Positions 24,764-34,468 of a stretch of 64,000 bases of DNA are shown here, piece by piece. The translations under genes and the position numbers were made by a program. The DNA is taken from assembly GCA_044508675.1 (NCBI GenBank), contig JBIQHF010000006.1, positions 62,001-126,000 of the forward strand, in the 5' to 3' direction. The notes below the pieces were generated by a model. The model ran no database searches. It was not told where the DNA came from and saw only the letters and a program-made list of their open reading frames with translations. The DNA comes from Raineyella sp044508675. GTDB lineage: Bacteria > Actinomycetota > Actinomycetes > Propionibacteriales > Propionibacteriaceae. Positions within the stretch are counted from its first letter, which is position 1; the number at the start of each line of letters is the position of its first letter.

Positions 24764-25366
24764 ATGGCTGCTGACGCCACTCTCTCCGCCGAGATCCGCA
24801 ACGAGTTCGGCAAGGGCGCTTCGCGCCGCCTGCGCCGCGACCACCTCGTGCCCGCGGTGCTCTACGGCCACGGCATCGACCCGCTGCACCTGACCCTGCC
24901 GGGCCACGCCACCATGCTGGCGCTGCGCACCGACAACGCCCTGCTCGAGGTCAACATCGAGGGCGAGTCCAAGCCGCGCCTGGCGCTGGCCAAGCAGATC
25001 CAGCGCGACCCGATCCGCGGCGACCTGATCCACGTCGACCTGCAGGTCGTGCGGGCCGACGAGAAGGTCATCGTCGAGGTTGCGGTGATCGTCGTCGGTG
25101 AGTCCGCCCCGGACACCACGGTCGTCGTCGACCAGAACAACATCTCGATCGAGGCCCCCGTCTCCGACATCCCCGAGGAGATCGAGATCAACGTCGAGGG
25201 CATGGAGCCCGGCTCGCAGGTCCTCGCCAAGGACCTCCGCCTCAATGCCGGCGTCTCCTACGTCGGCGAGCCCGAGGACGTCATGGTCTCGGTCAACCAC
25301 GCCACGGTCGCTGCGCTGCCTGAGGACGAGGCTGCCGCGGAGGGCGAGGAGGCCGCGGCCGAGTGA
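24764..25366 (+). CDS. rplY: 50S ribosomal protein L25, CTC type
   Basis: A 200-residue L25 of the two-domain general-stress type: the 5S rRNA-binding N-terminal half (ADATLSAEIRNEFGKGASRR, LVPAVLYGHG) and the C-terminal beta domain (VVDQNNISIEAPVSDIPEEI), with an acidic tail of Glu and Ala. CAGGAGG is five bases before the ATG. It is followed by pth, the usual actinobacterial order. Confidence 0.95.
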   Translation: MAADATLSAEIRNEFGKGASRRLRRDHLVPAVLYGHGIDPLHLTLPGHATMLALRTDNALLEVNIEGESKPRLALAKQIQRDPIRGDLIHVDLQVVRADEKVIVEVAVIVVGESAPDTTVVVDQNNISIEAPVSDIPEEIEINVEGMEPGSQVLAKDLRLNAGVSYVGEPEDVMVSVNHATVAALPEDEAAAEGEEAAAE

Positions 25367-25407
25367 TCTCGGTCCGCCCCGACCTCTCGATCTGAGAGAC
25401 TGCACGC

Positions 25408-26001
25408 ATGTGGATGGTGGTGGGGCTCGGCAATCCGGGCCCCACCTATGCCCATACGCGTCACAACGTCGGCTACCTGGTGGTCGAGGAACTGGCCCGG
25501 CGGGCCCGGGTCCGGTTCGGCTCGGTCTCGAAGATGCGCGCCGACGTCGCCGAGACCAGGATCAGTTCCACCGGGCTGGGCATTCCCGGCCCCGACTCGC
25601 AGCGCATCGCCCTGGTGCGATCCCAGACGTACATGAACGAATCGGGCATCGCGGTCGGCAAGCTTGCCGCCTTCTACGGGGTCGCCCCCGGGCAGATCAT
25701 CGCGGTCCACGATGAGCTGGACCTCGACCTGGGCCAGCTCCGGGTCAAGTGCGGCGGCGGGGACAACGGGCACAACGGCCTGAAGTCGATGCGCGCCCAC
25801 CTGCACACCGGTGACTTCCTCCGGGTCCGCTTCGGCATCGGCCGTCCTCCGGGGCGCCAGGCGCCGGCGGACTACGTCCTGGCCCCGGTCCCCTCCGGCC
25901 AGCGCGCCGCGCTCGCCGTCGAGGTGACGCGGGCCGCCGACGCCGTCGAGATGCTGATCACCGACGGCCTGACCGCGACCCAGAACCGCTACAACTCGTA
26001 G
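25408..26001 (+). CDS. pth: Peptidyl-tRNA hydrolase
   Basis: A 197-residue enzyme. It cleaves peptidyl-tRNA released from stalled ribosomes. VGLGNPGPTYAHTRHNVGY contains the active-site Asn and His, and QTYMNESG and VHDELDLDLGQLRVKCGGG follow in normal order. -10 GAGACT (25396-25401) is six bases before the ATG, so it is probably transcribed leaderless in addition to any read-through from rplY. The Asn-Gly loop GDNGHNGLKS is intact. Confidence 0.95.
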   Translation: MWMVVGLGNPGPTYAHTRHNVGYLVVEELARRARVRFGSVSKMRADVAETRISSTGLGIPGPDSQRIALVRSQTYMNESGIAVGKLAAFYGVAPGQIIAVHDELDLDLGQLRVKCGGGDNGHNGLKSMRAHLHTGDFLRVRFGIGRPPGRQAPADYVLAPVPSGQRAALAVEVTRAADAVEMLITDGLTATQNRYNS

Positions 26002-26046
26002 CCGGCGCACTGCCCGCTCGTAGAGCCATTTCCGCGCGTACGGCCG

Positions 26047-27372
26047 TCAGCGCCAAGGCCCTGACGGAGGCGGCGGCTGGTGCCCGCGCTGCTGGGCGTG
26101 GTGCTGGTGCGGGTTGCTCGGCGGCTGCGGGGGTGGCTGCGGCTGGTTCCCACCCTGCTGGTGGAAGTTGTACGGCATCGGCGCCTGCGGGGGTGGCGGA
26201 GCGGCCTGCACGTGCTGTGCGTGGCTGGCCATCGGACGCATCACCGGTGCGGCATCGGTGTGCAGGCTCGCGACGACCATCGCCAGTTCGGCCTGCTGGG
26301 CCTGCAGCTCCGGGGTCGACCAGCCACGCTTGATCCGGTTGCGGACGAACGCGAGCTCGGTCACGGCGTCGATGTAGTGGTTGATCACGGCCTTCTCGTC
26401 CTTCGGCAGGCCCCGGGTGCGGGCGGCGCGGCTGTGCAGGCTGCTGAGCCAGCCGGCCTCCTGCGGGCTGACCAGCCCGGTCCAGACCATCTCGGGCAGT
26501 TCCTGTTGCACGACCTGGCCCTCCACCCGACGTGACCGGACGGCCTGGCGGACCAGCACGATGAAGGCCGGCACCATCACGGCCACGTACGTGCCGAAGT
26601 AGGCGCCGACCCCGAACGTTGCCGACAGGTTCCACAGGCCGTGCAGGACCATCGCCCCCAGGAAACCGAGCAGGATGTAGAAGGCCTTGGCGCCGGTGTA
26701 GCGCTGGCGCATCGAGGCCCAGACCCCCAGCGCGGTCATGGTGGTGAAGAACGGGTGCGCGAAGGCGCCCATCAGGATCCGGGCGAGGAACATGAAGGTC
26801 GTCTGCCCCAACGACTCCGAGGTCCCGAAGTACAGCAGGTTCTCCATGAACGCGAAACCGATCCCGGTCATGCCCGCGTACACCAGGGTGTCGGTCAGCG
26901 AGGTCATCTCCCGGCGCCGGGGGCCGGTGAGCATGACCAGCAGGAACATCCCCTTCAACCCCTCCTCGAACAGCGGCGCCCCGACCACCGAGGCGAGCAG
27001 GTCGCTCCTGCCCCCGAGCCCGAAGGCCACCACCTCCTGCAGCACCAGGGACCCCACGGTGGCGACACCGCCGCCCCACAGGAAGGCCCAGATCAGGTAG
27101 GCCGGTGGCTCCGGCTCCCAGCGGTCCAGCCACATGTACGCGGCGATCACGATCACGGCGCCGATCGTCGAGAAGAGGACCGCGGTGAGGAAGGTGCCCA
27201 GGTTCGTCGCCCCGGCCAGAGCCAGGTACGCCACCAAGGCCACCCCGATCGCGGCCACGATAACGGCGGCCAGCGGCGCACCGGCACGCCGTGCGGTCCG
27301 TACGGGAACGGGACGGTACTGCCCGCGCGGGGCCGGCATTCTGGGGTTCGGCGGAAGGTTCGGGGCACTCAC
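26047..27372 (-). CDS. PrsW-family intramembrane metalloprotease
   Basis: A 441-residue membrane protein with about eight hydrophobic helices and a Pro/His/Gln-rich cytoplasmic tail (last ~70 residues). The PrsW signature PLFEEGLKG and the later histidines in AFAHPFFTT and VLHGLWN are present. PrsW cleaves anti-sigma factors in Bacillus, but its targets in actinobacteria are not known. The start GTG 27372 follows -10 TACCCT (complement of 27379-27384) by six bases. It is divergent from mfd, whose own leaderless start is about 95 bases away. Confidence 0.85.
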   Translation of the reverse strand: MSAPNLPPNPRMPAPRGQYRPVPVRTARRAGAPLAAVIVAAIGVALVAYLALAGATNLGTFLTAVLFSTIGAVIVIAAYMWLDRWEPEPPAYLIWAFLWGGGVATVGSLVLQEVVAFGLGGRSDLLASVVGAPLFEEGLKGMFLLVMLTGPRRREMTSLTDTLVYAGMTGIGFAFMENLLYFGTSESLGQTTFMFLARILMGAFAHPFFTTMTALGVWASMRQRYTGAKAFYILLGFLGAMVLHGLWNLSATFGVGAYFGTYVAVMVPAFIVLVRQAVRSRRVEGQVVQQELPEMVWTGLVSPQEAGWLSSLHSRAARTRGLPKDEKAVINHYIDAVTELAFVRNRIKRGWSTPELQAQQAELAMVVASLHTDAAPVMRPMASHAQHVQAAPPPPQAPMPYNFHQQGGNQPQPPPQPPSNPHQHHAQQRGHQPPPPSGPWR

Positions 27373-27466
27373 AGGGTCAGGGTAGGCGATCGGGGTGACA
27401 TCCCCGGGTTGTCGCGAGCGGTTCGCCGAGCCGCCCCTTGTCGGTCCGCCGAGCTACCGTGGTGCG

Positions 27467-30400
27467 GTGACCGAACATGAGACGGGCAAGCTGGCCGGCA
27501 TCCTCGACCTGTTGGGTACGGAACCCACGATCGCCGAGTGCGTCCAGGATGCCCGTGCCGGGGTGCTGCACACCTGCGACATCACCGCCCCGAGCTCCCT
27601 GCGTGCGTTCCTGGCCGCGCAACTCACCCGACGCACCGACCGTACGATCCTGCTTATCACCTCGACCTATCGCGAGGCCGAGGAGCAGCACGCCGCCCTG
27701 CAGGCCCTCCTCGGCGCAGGTCGCGCGGCGTACTACCCGGCCTGGGAGACCCTGCCGCACGAGCGACTGAGCCCGCGCTCGGACACCGTCGGCCGACGCC
27801 TGGAGGTGCTGCGCCGACTGGCCGGCAAGGACGTGCTGCCCGCCCCGCGGATCGTGGTCGCCCCGATCCGGGCCGTGCTCCAGCCACAGGTCGCGGGACT
27901 GGCCGACATCACTCCGGTCCAGCTGCGCCGCGGCGAGGAGTACCCCATCGAGGACCTCACCCAGGCCCTGGTCGACGCCGCCTACCTGCCGGCCGACATG
28001 GTGCAGCGCCGCGGCGAGTTCGCCGTCCGTGGCGGAATCGTCGACGTGTTCCCGCCCACCGAGGAGCACCCGATCCGGGTGGACTTCTTCGGCGACACCA
28101 TCGAGGACCTGCGGTACTTCATGGTCGCCGACCAGCGCTCCACCGACCGCGAGGTCGAGGAGGTCGTCTGCTCCCCGTGCCGGGAGCTGCTGATGACCCC
28201 GCAGGTCCGGGCCCGCGCCGAGGCATTGGTCGCCGACCATCCCGAGCTGACCGAGATGCTGGACAAGATCGCCCAGGGGCTGGGGGCCGAGGGGATGGAG
28301 TCGCTGGCCCCCGCCCTGGTCGACCGGATGGAACTCCTGGTCGACGTGCTGCCGCCGGACGCGCTGGTGCTGGTCGCTGATCCCGAACTGGTCCGCGGGC
28401 GTGCCGACGACCTGGTCGCCACCTCCGAGGAGTTCCTGCGGGCGGGCTGGGCGGCCGCGGCGTCCGGCGGCAAGGCGCCGATCGACCTGAAGGCCTCCGG
28501 CTACCAGCCGCTCGGCGACGTCCGGGCCCGGGTCCTGGAACGCGGCCAGTCCTGGTGGACCCTCTCACCGTTCGCCGCGACGCCCGAGGAGGAGCACGAC
28601 GTCGCCGCCGAGGCGCTGGCACACATCGCGGCCGGGGCGACCCCGACCCGTACGATCCACGCCCGCGATGCCCACAGCTGGGCCGGCGACATCGAGCGGG
28701 CGGTCGGTGAGATCGCCGCGGCCGTCCGGGACGGCTGGCGGGTGGTGATGTCGGCGGAGGGATCCGGCACCACGCGGCGGCTGGCCGAGCTACTGGCCGA
28801 GCACGACGTCGCCGCGCGGGTGGTCGACGACGTCGTCGACACACCGACCGAGGACGTGGTCGAGCTGGTCACCACCGGCATCCGGCACGGCTTCCTGGTC
28901 GAGGACGTACGGCTGGCCGTCTGGACCGCCGGAGACCTGTCCGGCAGTGCCCGGACCGACCGGTCAGAGCGGAAGATGCCCGCCCGGCGCCGCAAGGCGA
29001 TCGATCCCCTGGAGCTGGAGGCCGGCGACCCGGTGGTGCACGACCACCACGGCGTCGGCCGCTACGTGGAGATGATCCAGCGGACCGTCGCCGGCGCCAC
29101 CCGCGACTACATGGTGATCGAGTACGCGGCCAGCAAGCGGGGCCAGCCCGGCGACCGGGTCTTCGTCCCGATGGAGCAGCTCGACCAGGTCACCCGCTAC
29201 GTCGGCGGCGAGACCCCGGTGCTGGACCGGATGGGCGGCTCGGACTGGGCCAAGCGCAAGTCCCGGGCCCGCAAGGCGGTCAAGGAGATCGCCGGGGAGC
29301 TGGTCCGCCTCTACGCGGCCCGCCAGGCCTCCAAGGGCTTCGCCTTCGGCGCCGACACGCCGATGCAGCGGGAGCTGGAGGACGCCTTCGACTACACCGA
29401 GACCCCCGACCAGCTGTCCGCGATCGACGAGGTCAAGCGGGACATGGAGCAGACCGTCCCGATGGACCGGTTGATCTGTGGTGACGTCGGCTACGGCAAG
29501 ACCGAGATCGCCGTGCGGGCCGCGTTCAAGGCGGTGATGGACTCCAAGCAGGTCGCCATCCTGGTGCCGACGACCCTGCTGGTCACCCAGCACTACAACA
29601 CGTTCTCCGAACGCTACGCCGGCTTCCCGATCCGGGTCGCCGCGCTGTCGCGCTTCCAGACCGACAAGCAGGCCCGCGAGGTCCTCGACGACCTGGCCGC
29701 CGGCAAGGTCGACGTCATCGTCGGCACCCACCGGTTGCTGTCGAAGGAGGTCGTGTTCAAGGACCTCGGCCTGGTGATCATCGACGAGGAGCAGCGCTTC
29801 GGCGTCGAGCACAAGGAGCAGCTGAAGAAGCTGCGGATGAACGTCGACGTGCTCGCCATGTCCGCCACCCCGATCCCGCGCACGCTGGAGATGGCCATCA
29901 CCGGTATCCGCGAGATGTCGACCATCGCCACCCCGCCGGAGGAGCGCCACCCGGTGCTCACCTTCGCCGGGGCGTACGACGAGGGCCAGGTCACCGCCGC
30001 GATCCGACGGGAGCTGCTGCGGGAGGGCCAGGTCTTCTTCGTCCACAACCGGGTGCAGACCATCGATGCGGTCGCCGCCCGGATCCGCGAGTTGGTGCCG
30101 GAGGCGCGAGTGGTGACCGCCCACGGGCAGATGGGGGAGCGCCAGCTCGAGCAGGTGATGCTCGACTTCTGGGAGCGGCGCGCGGACGTCCTGGTCGCCA
30201 CCACGATCGTCGAGGCCGGTCTGGACATCGCGACCGCGAACACCCTGATCGTCGACCGGGCCGATCGGATGGGCCTGTCCCAGCTGCACCAGTTGCGCGG
30301 CCGCGTCGGGCGCAGTCGCGAGCGCGGCTACTGCTACTTCCTCTACCCGGCCGACAAGCCGCTCACCCAGGAGGCGCACGACCGGCTGAGCACCCTGGCG

Positions 30401-31123
30401 GCCAACACCGACATCGGTGCCGGCATGGCGATCGCCACCAAGGACCTGGAGATGCGAGGCGCCGGCAACCTGCTCGGCGGCGAGCAGTCCGGGCACATCG
30501 CCGACGTCGGCTTCGACCTGTACGTCCGACTCGTCGGCGAGGCTGTGGCCGACTACCGCGGCGAGGGCGAGGCCGAGGCCGAGCCGGAGGCCCGGATCGA
30601 ACTGCCCGTCGACGCCCACCTGCCCGAGGAGTACATCGGCTCGGAGCGGCTGCGCCTGGAGATGTACAGGACGATCGCCGAGGTGCGCTCCGACGCGGAC
30701 ATCGCCGAGGTCCGGGCCGAGCTGCTGGACCGTTACGGCCCGCTGCCCGAGCCGGTCGAGACCCTGCTCGAGGTCGCCGCCTTCCGGCTGCGCGCCAAGG
30801 CGGCCGGGCTGCGCGAGGTGATCGTGCAGGGGGCGAACGTACGGTTCTCCCCGGTGCAGCTGCCCGAGTCCCGCCAGCTCAAGCTGGCCCGGCTGTACCC
30901 GAAGAGCATCTACAAGGCGCCGGCCGGCCAGGTGCTGGTGCCGCGGCCGTCGACATCCCCGCTGGGCGGACGCCCGCTGCAGAACCGCGACCTGCTCGCC
31001 TGGGCCGACACCGTCGTCGCCGAGGTCCTGGCCCCGCGGACCCCGGCCAAGGCCCCCGGCGGCGGGGCCGATGCCGGATCCGGGGAGTCGACCCTGGCCG
31101 GGGCGGGGCCGTCCACCGCGTAG
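27467..31123 (+). CDS. mfd: Transcription-repair coupling factor Mfd
   Basis: A 1218-residue DNA translocase. It removes stalled RNA polymerase and recruits UvrA. Domains: UvrB-like N-terminus (to about 330), RNA polymerase-interacting domain around residues 520-600 (GDPVVHDHHGVGRYVEM), the RecG-like motor with Walker A CGDVGYGKTE at about 671 and DEEQ at about 773, TRG motif and C-terminal TRCF domain. It uses a GTG at 27467 six bases after -10 TACCGT (27455-27460). It is followed by a lipoprotein and mazG in one run. Confidence 0.96.
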   Translation: MTEHETGKLAGILDLLGTEPTIAECVQDARAGVLHTCDITAPSSLRAFLAAQLTRRTDRTILLITSTYREAEEQHAALQALLGAGRAAYYPAWETLPHERLSPRSDTVGRRLEVLRRLAGKDVLPAPRIVVAPIRAVLQPQVAGLADITPVQLRRGEEYPIEDLTQALVDAAYLPADMVQRRGEFAVRGGIVDVFPPTEEHPIRVDFFGDTIEDLRYFMVADQRSTDREVEEVVCSPCRELLMTPQVRARAEALVADHPELTEMLDKIAQGLGAEGMESLAPALVDRMELLVDVLPPDALVLVADPELVRGRADDLVATSEEFLRAGWAAAASGGKAPIDLKASGYQPLGDVRARVLERGQSWWTLSPFAATPEEEHDVAAEALAHIAAGATPTRTIHARDAHSWAGDIERAVGEIAAAVRDGWRVVMSAEGSGTTRRLAELLAEHDVAARVVDDVVDTPTEDVVELVTTGIRHGFLVEDVRLAVWTAGDLSGSARTDRSERKMPARRRKAIDPLELEAGDPVVHDHHGVGRYVEMIQRTVAGATRDYMVIEYAASKRGQPGDRVFVPMEQLDQVTRYVGGETPVLDRMGGSDWAKRKSRARKAVKEIAGELVRLYAARQASKGFAFGADTPMQRELEDAFDYTETPDQLSAIDEVKRDMEQTVPMDRLICGDVGYGKTEIAVRAAFKAVMDSKQVAILVPTTLLVTQHYNTFSERYAGFPIRVAALSRFQTDKQAREVLDDLAAGKVDVIVGTHRLLSKEVVFKDLGLVIIDEEQRFGVEHKEQLKKLRMNVDVLAMSATPIPRTLEMAITGIREMSTIATPPEERHPVLTFAGAYDEGQVTAAIRRELLREGQVFFVHNRVQTIDAVAARIRELVPEARVVTAHGQMGERQLEQVMLDFWERRADVLVATTIVEAGLDIATANTLIVDRADRMGLSQLHQLRGRVGRSRERGYCYFLYPADKPLTQEAHDRLSTLAANTDIGAGMAIATKDLEMRGAGNLLGGEQSGHIADVGFDLYVRLVGEAVADYRGEGEAEAEPEARIELPVDAHLPEEYIGSERLRLEMYRTIAEVRSDADIAEVRAELLDRYGPLPEPVETLLEVAAFRLRAKAAGLREVIVQGANVRFSPVQLPESRQLKLARLYPKSIYKAPAGQVLVPRPSTSPLGGRPLQNRDLLAWADTVVAEVLAPRTPAKAPGGGADAGSGESTLAGAGPSTA

Positions 31124-31160
31124 GATCGACTCGGATCACCCATCCTCGATCGGAGACATC

Positions 31161-31685
31161 ATGGCGCTTCGCGCACTGCCAGCCCTCGCTGTGGCGGGGA
31201 CCCTCATCCTCACGTTGTCGGGTTGCGCAGGCGGCACCGGCTCCGATGCGGTCGTGATCGACGGCCGGCGGGTGTCGGTGGCAGAGGTGGAGACGACGGC
31301 CGACGCCGTCGCGGCCAGTGTCCGGGGGGAGGGCGGGGCGACGCTGCGCGACGAGCAGCTCGTCGTGGCCGCTCTGGTCTCCCAGGCCCTGGCCGAGGCC
31401 GCTGCCGAGCAGGCCGGCCAGTCGATCACCCCGGCCGACCGGTCCGCCGCCCTGGCATCGATCCCCGGCGGCTCCCAGATCGCCGAGGATCCCGAGGCCC
31501 GCCCGTACGCCGATGCCGTCGGTGACGTGGTGCATGTGGAGAATGCCCTGGGTGCCGAGGCGATGGCGGCCCAGCAGGTCGGCACCAGCATCGAGGTGAA
31601 CCCGCGCTACGGCACCTGGGACACCCAGCAGATGAGCCTGGTCACCGGGACCGGTTCGCTCTCGCTGCCCGTTTCGGTGAACTGA
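31161..31685 (+). CDS. SurA N-terminal-like lipoprotein
   Basis: A 174-residue lipoprotein. Lipobox TLILTLSGC (Cys22 or so) follows a short basic start; the mature part starts DAVVIDGRRVSVAEVE, typical of the SurA/PrsA N-terminal chaperone fold, and ends in NPRYGTWD. The foldase (PPIase) domain is missing. It is probably an extracytoplasmic chaperone-like protein. The gene lies between mfd and mazG, six bases before mazG, as in many actinobacteria. CGGAG precedes ATG 31161. Confidence 0.75.
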   Translation: MALRALPALAVAGTLILTLSGCAGGTGSDAVVIDGRRVSVAEVETTADAVAASVRGEGGATLRDEQLVVAALVSQALAEAAAEQAGQSITPADRSAALASIPGGSQIAEDPEARPYADAVGDVVHVENALGAEAMAAQQVGTSIEVNPRYGTWDTQQMSLVTGTGSLSLPVSVN

Positions 31686-31691
31686 GCGTCG

Positions 31692-32366
31692 ATGGCCCCA
31701 CGTGACGTCCCGGTCGCCGACCCCGACGCCGCCCATCCCCAACTGGACCGCTTCATCGAGGTGATGGGCATCCTGCGCAGCGACTGCCCGTGGGACGCCG
31801 AGCAGAGCCACCACTCGCTGGTGCAGTACCTGGTCGAGGAGACCATGGAGACGGTCGAGGCGATCGAGTCCGGTGACCCTGCGCACCTGCGTGAGGAGCT
31901 GGGCGACCTGCTGCTGCAGGTGGTCTTCCATGCAACCATCGCGGCCGAGGGGCCCGACGGGTTCGATATCGATGACGTGGCGCAGGCGGTGGCCGACAAG
32001 CTGATCACCCGTCACCCGTACGTCTTCGAGGCCGAGGAGGTCCCCGACGACCTCGATGCCACCTGGGAGCAGCGCAAGCGTCGGCTGAAGGGCCGCACCT
32101 CGACCCTCGAGGGCATCCCGCACCAGTTGTCGGCGATGCACCGGGCCAGCAAGGTCATCGGCCGCGCCGACTCCCACCGGGTGGACCTGGCCGGCCAGGG
32201 CTTCGACCTGTCGACCGAGGAGATCGGTGCCGACGAGCTGGGACGTACGATCCTCGACCTGGTCAGCCGGGCCCGCGCCAGCGGGATCGACCCGGAGCAG
32301 GCGACGCGCCAGGCGCTGCGCGAGCTGGAGACGGCGATCATCCGCGCCGAGACCGACCCGTCCTAG
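31692..32366 (+). CDS. mazG: Nucleoside triphosphate pyrophosphohydrolase MazG
   Basis: A 224-residue MazG-type enzyme. It hydrolyses NTPs to NMP and pyrophosphate, cleaning oxidised or excess nucleotides. The first domain has CPWDAEQSHHSL, the metal-binding EETMETVEAIE and EELGDLLLQVVFH, then a C-terminal second helical part that is shorter than in E. coli MazG. The gene is co-transcribed with the lipoprotein upstream. A G+C-rich hairpin follows the stop. Confidence 0.93.
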   Translation: MAPRDVPVADPDAAHPQLDRFIEVMGILRSDCPWDAEQSHHSLVQYLVEETMETVEAIESGDPAHLREELGDLLLQVVFHATIAAEGPDGFDIDDVAQAVADKLITRHPYVFEAEEVPDDLDATWEQRKRRLKGRTSTLEGIPHQLSAMHRASKVIGRADSHRVDLAGQGFDLSTEEIGADELGRTILDLVSRARASGIDPEQATRQALRELETAIIRAETDPS

Positions 32367-32379
32367 GGCCCACGCGTGC

Positions 32380-32402
32380 CACCCGGCGAAGAGCCGGGGG
32401 TG
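32380..32402 (+). terminator. Terminator after mazG
   Basis: CACCCGGC (32380-32387) pairs with GCCGGGGGTG (from 32393) with a bulge and loop GAAGA. It separates mazG from the enolase promoter. Confidence 0.5.
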
Positions 32403-32428
32403 CGCGGTCCTCTCGGACCCCTAGTGTC

Positions 32429-32434
32429 TAGGCT
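32429..32434 (+). promoter_or_regulatory. -10 element of eno
   Basis: TAGGCT at 32429-32434, with a second possible hexamer TAGTGT at 32422-32427. The leader to the eno start is about 60 bases and carries a Shine-Dalgarno site, unlike most promoters in this window. Confidence 0.5.
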
Positions 32435-32503
32435 GTTCCCAAGCATGATGGTCCGGTCCGTCCGGGCCCTCGCACGTCAGAGGCTGATCGAAAGGCAACC
32501 AAC

Positions 32504-33784
32504 GTGGCAAGCATCGAATTCATCGACGCCCGTGAGATTCTCGACTCGCGCGGCAACCCGACGGTCGAGGTCGAGGTCATCCTCGACGACGACACCCAGG
32601 GCCGTGCCGACGTCCCCTCCGGCGCTTCCACCGGCCAGTTCGAGGCCGTCGAGCTGCGCGACGAGGACGAGGAGCGCTACCTCGGCAAGGGCGTCCTGAA
32701 GGCCGTTGAGAACGTGATCGAGCAGATCGGCCCGGAGCTCCTCGGTCTGGAGGCCTCTGAGCAGCGCATCGTCGACCAGGCCATGCTCGACCTGGACGGC
32801 ACCCCGAACAAGGCCAAGCTGGGCGCCAACGCGATCCTCGGTGTCTCCCTGGCCACTGCGCACGCCGCCGCCGCCTCCGCCGGTCTGCCGCTCTACCGCT
32901 ACGTCGGTGGCCCGTCCGCGCACCTGCTGCCGGTCCCGATGATGAACATCCTCAACGGTGGCTCCCACGCCGACTCCAACGTCGACGTCCAGGAGTTCAT
33001 GATCGCCCCGATCGGTGCGACGTCCTTCCGTGAAGCCCTCGAGTGGGGTGCCCGCGTCTACCACAACCTCAAGAAGGTCCTCAAGAACAAGGGCCTGTCG
33101 ACCGGTCTGGGCGACGAGGGTGGCTTCGCGCCGAACCTGGAGTCCAACGTCGCTGCGCTGGAGCTGATCGCCGAGGCCATCGAGGCTGCCGGCCTGAAGA
33201 CGGGCGAGGACGTCGCGATGGCGCTGGACGTCGCCGCCTCCGAGTTCCACCAGAACGGCAAGTACACGTTCGAGGGCACCGAGAAGACCGCCGAAGAGAT
33301 GACGGCGATCTACACCGAGTGGTGCGAGCGCTTCCCGATCGTCTCCATCGAGGACCCGCTGGACGAGGAGGACTGGGAGGGCTGGAAGACCATCACCGCC
33401 CAGCTCGGTGACAAGGTCCAGCTGGTCGGCGACGACCTGTTCGTCACCAACGTCGAGCGCCTGCAGCGTGGCATCGACGAGAAGGCCGCCAACGCCCTGC
33501 TGGTCAAGGTGAACCAGATCGGCACGCTGACCGAGACCCTCGACGCCGTCGAGCTGGCCCACCGCAACGGTTTCCACACGATGATGTCGCACCGCTCCGG
33601 TGAGACCGAGGACGTCACGATCGCCGATCTGGCCGTCGCCTGCGGGTGTGGCCAGATCAAGACCGGCGCCCCCGCCCGCACCGATCGCGTCGCGAAGTAC
33701 AACCAGCTGCTCCGCATCGAGGAGGAGCTGGACGAGGCCGCCCGCTACGCCGGCCGCAGCGCCTTCCCGCGTTTCCAGGCCTGA
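32504..33784 (+). CDS. eno: Enolase
   Basis: A 426-residue phosphopyruvate hydratase. It converts 2-phosphoglycerate to phosphoenolpyruvate. Motifs: AREILDSRGNPTVEVEV at the N-terminus, GGSHADSNVDVQEFMI, the Mg ligands in SIEDPLDEEDW, and the signature MSHRSGETED. GTG start at 32504 with GAAAGG upstream. Codon usage is strongly biased, as expected for a highly expressed gene. It lies before divIC. Confidence 0.97.
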   Translation: MASIEFIDAREILDSRGNPTVEVEVILDDDTQGRADVPSGASTGQFEAVELRDEDEERYLGKGVLKAVENVIEQIGPELLGLEASEQRIVDQAMLDLDGTPNKAKLGANAILGVSLATAHAAAASAGLPLYRYVGGPSAHLLPVPMMNILNGGSHADSNVDVQEFMIAPIGATSFREALEWGARVYHNLKKVLKNKGLSTGLGDEGGFAPNLESNVAALELIAEAIEAAGLKTGEDVAMALDVAASEFHQNGKYTFEGTEKTAEEMTAIYTEWCERFPIVSIEDPLDEEDWEGWKTITAQLGDKVQLVGDDLFVTNVERLQRGIDEKAANALLVKVNQIGTLTETLDAVELAHRNGFHTMMSHRSGETEDVTIADLAVACGCGQIKTGAPARTDRVAKYNQLLRIEEELDEAARYAGRSAFPRFQA

Positions 33785-33815
33785 TGAACGGCCCTGATCG
33801 GCCACACTGGACGGC

Positions 33816-34421
33816 ATGACGGATCAGGGACAGCAGCAGACGGGAGCCGGACCGGACCGAGGGAATCCCCAGGACCGGCCCGGCTCCCGCGTCTCTTCCC
33901 CCGAGCAACCGGAGGAGGGCCAGCAGCCGCGCCTGGCGCAGCCCAGCGCGGCGATCCGGATCGTGGTCTTCGTCACGGTGCTCGGGGTCCTGCTGCTTTC
34001 CGGTGCGGCCAGCCTGCAGGTCTACTTCCGCCAGCAGCGCCAGCTGGCCGAGGCGCGTGCCTCCATCACCGAGCACCAGCAGGCGATCTCGGACCTCGAC
34101 CGCCGGGCCAGGCAGTGGGACGACCCCGCGTACGTGGAGCAACAGGCCCGCGAGCGGTTCGGCTGGGTGATGCCGGGGGAGACCGGCTACCGGGTGATCG
34201 GCCCGGACGGCAAGCCGATCGAGGGGGCCCGGCTGGACAACACCCGGTCCGACCAGGAGATCCCGGCCGCCGATGCCTGGTGGATGAAGCTGTGGAGCAG
34301 CACCAGGACGGCCGACCGACCGTTGCCGACCGATGTCCCGGTCGGTGAGCCGTTGCCCGAGGCGAGCCCGACGCCGACCATGGGGACGTCGCCCGGTCCG
34401 TCGTCGAGCCCCACCCCCTGA
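33816..34421 (+). CDS. divIC: FtsB/DivIC-family septum formation initiator
   Basis: A 201-residue membrane protein. A hydrophilic ~45-residue lead is followed by one transmembrane helix (about residues 48-68, VVFVTVLGVLLLSGAASLQV), a coiled coil QRQLAEARASITEHQQAIS and the conserved DPAYVEQQARERFGWVMPGE. It joins FtsL and FtsQ in the divisome and helps to activate septal peptidoglycan synthesis. A C-terminal Pro/Ser/Thr tail is added. -10-like CACACT (33803-33808) lies seven bases before the ATG. Confidence 0.88.
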   Translation: MTDQGQQQTGAGPDRGNPQDRPGSRVSSPEQPEEGQQPRLAQPSAAIRIVVFVTVLGVLLLSGAASLQVYFRQQRQLAEARASITEHQQAISDLDRRARQWDDPAYVEQQARERFGWVMPGETGYRVIGPDGKPIEGARLDNTRSDQEIPAADAWWMKLWSSTRTADRPLPTDVPVGEPLPEASPTPTMGTSPGPSSSPTP

Positions 34422-34468
34422 CCGGGACGGCGCCGGTCCGGGCGGCGCAGCGTGGGAGACTGGGCCCC

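Noticed and set aside
24550..24774. A 74-codon frame in the rplY leader
   Set aside because: It overlaps both hairpins and the rplY start and lacks a ribosome site.
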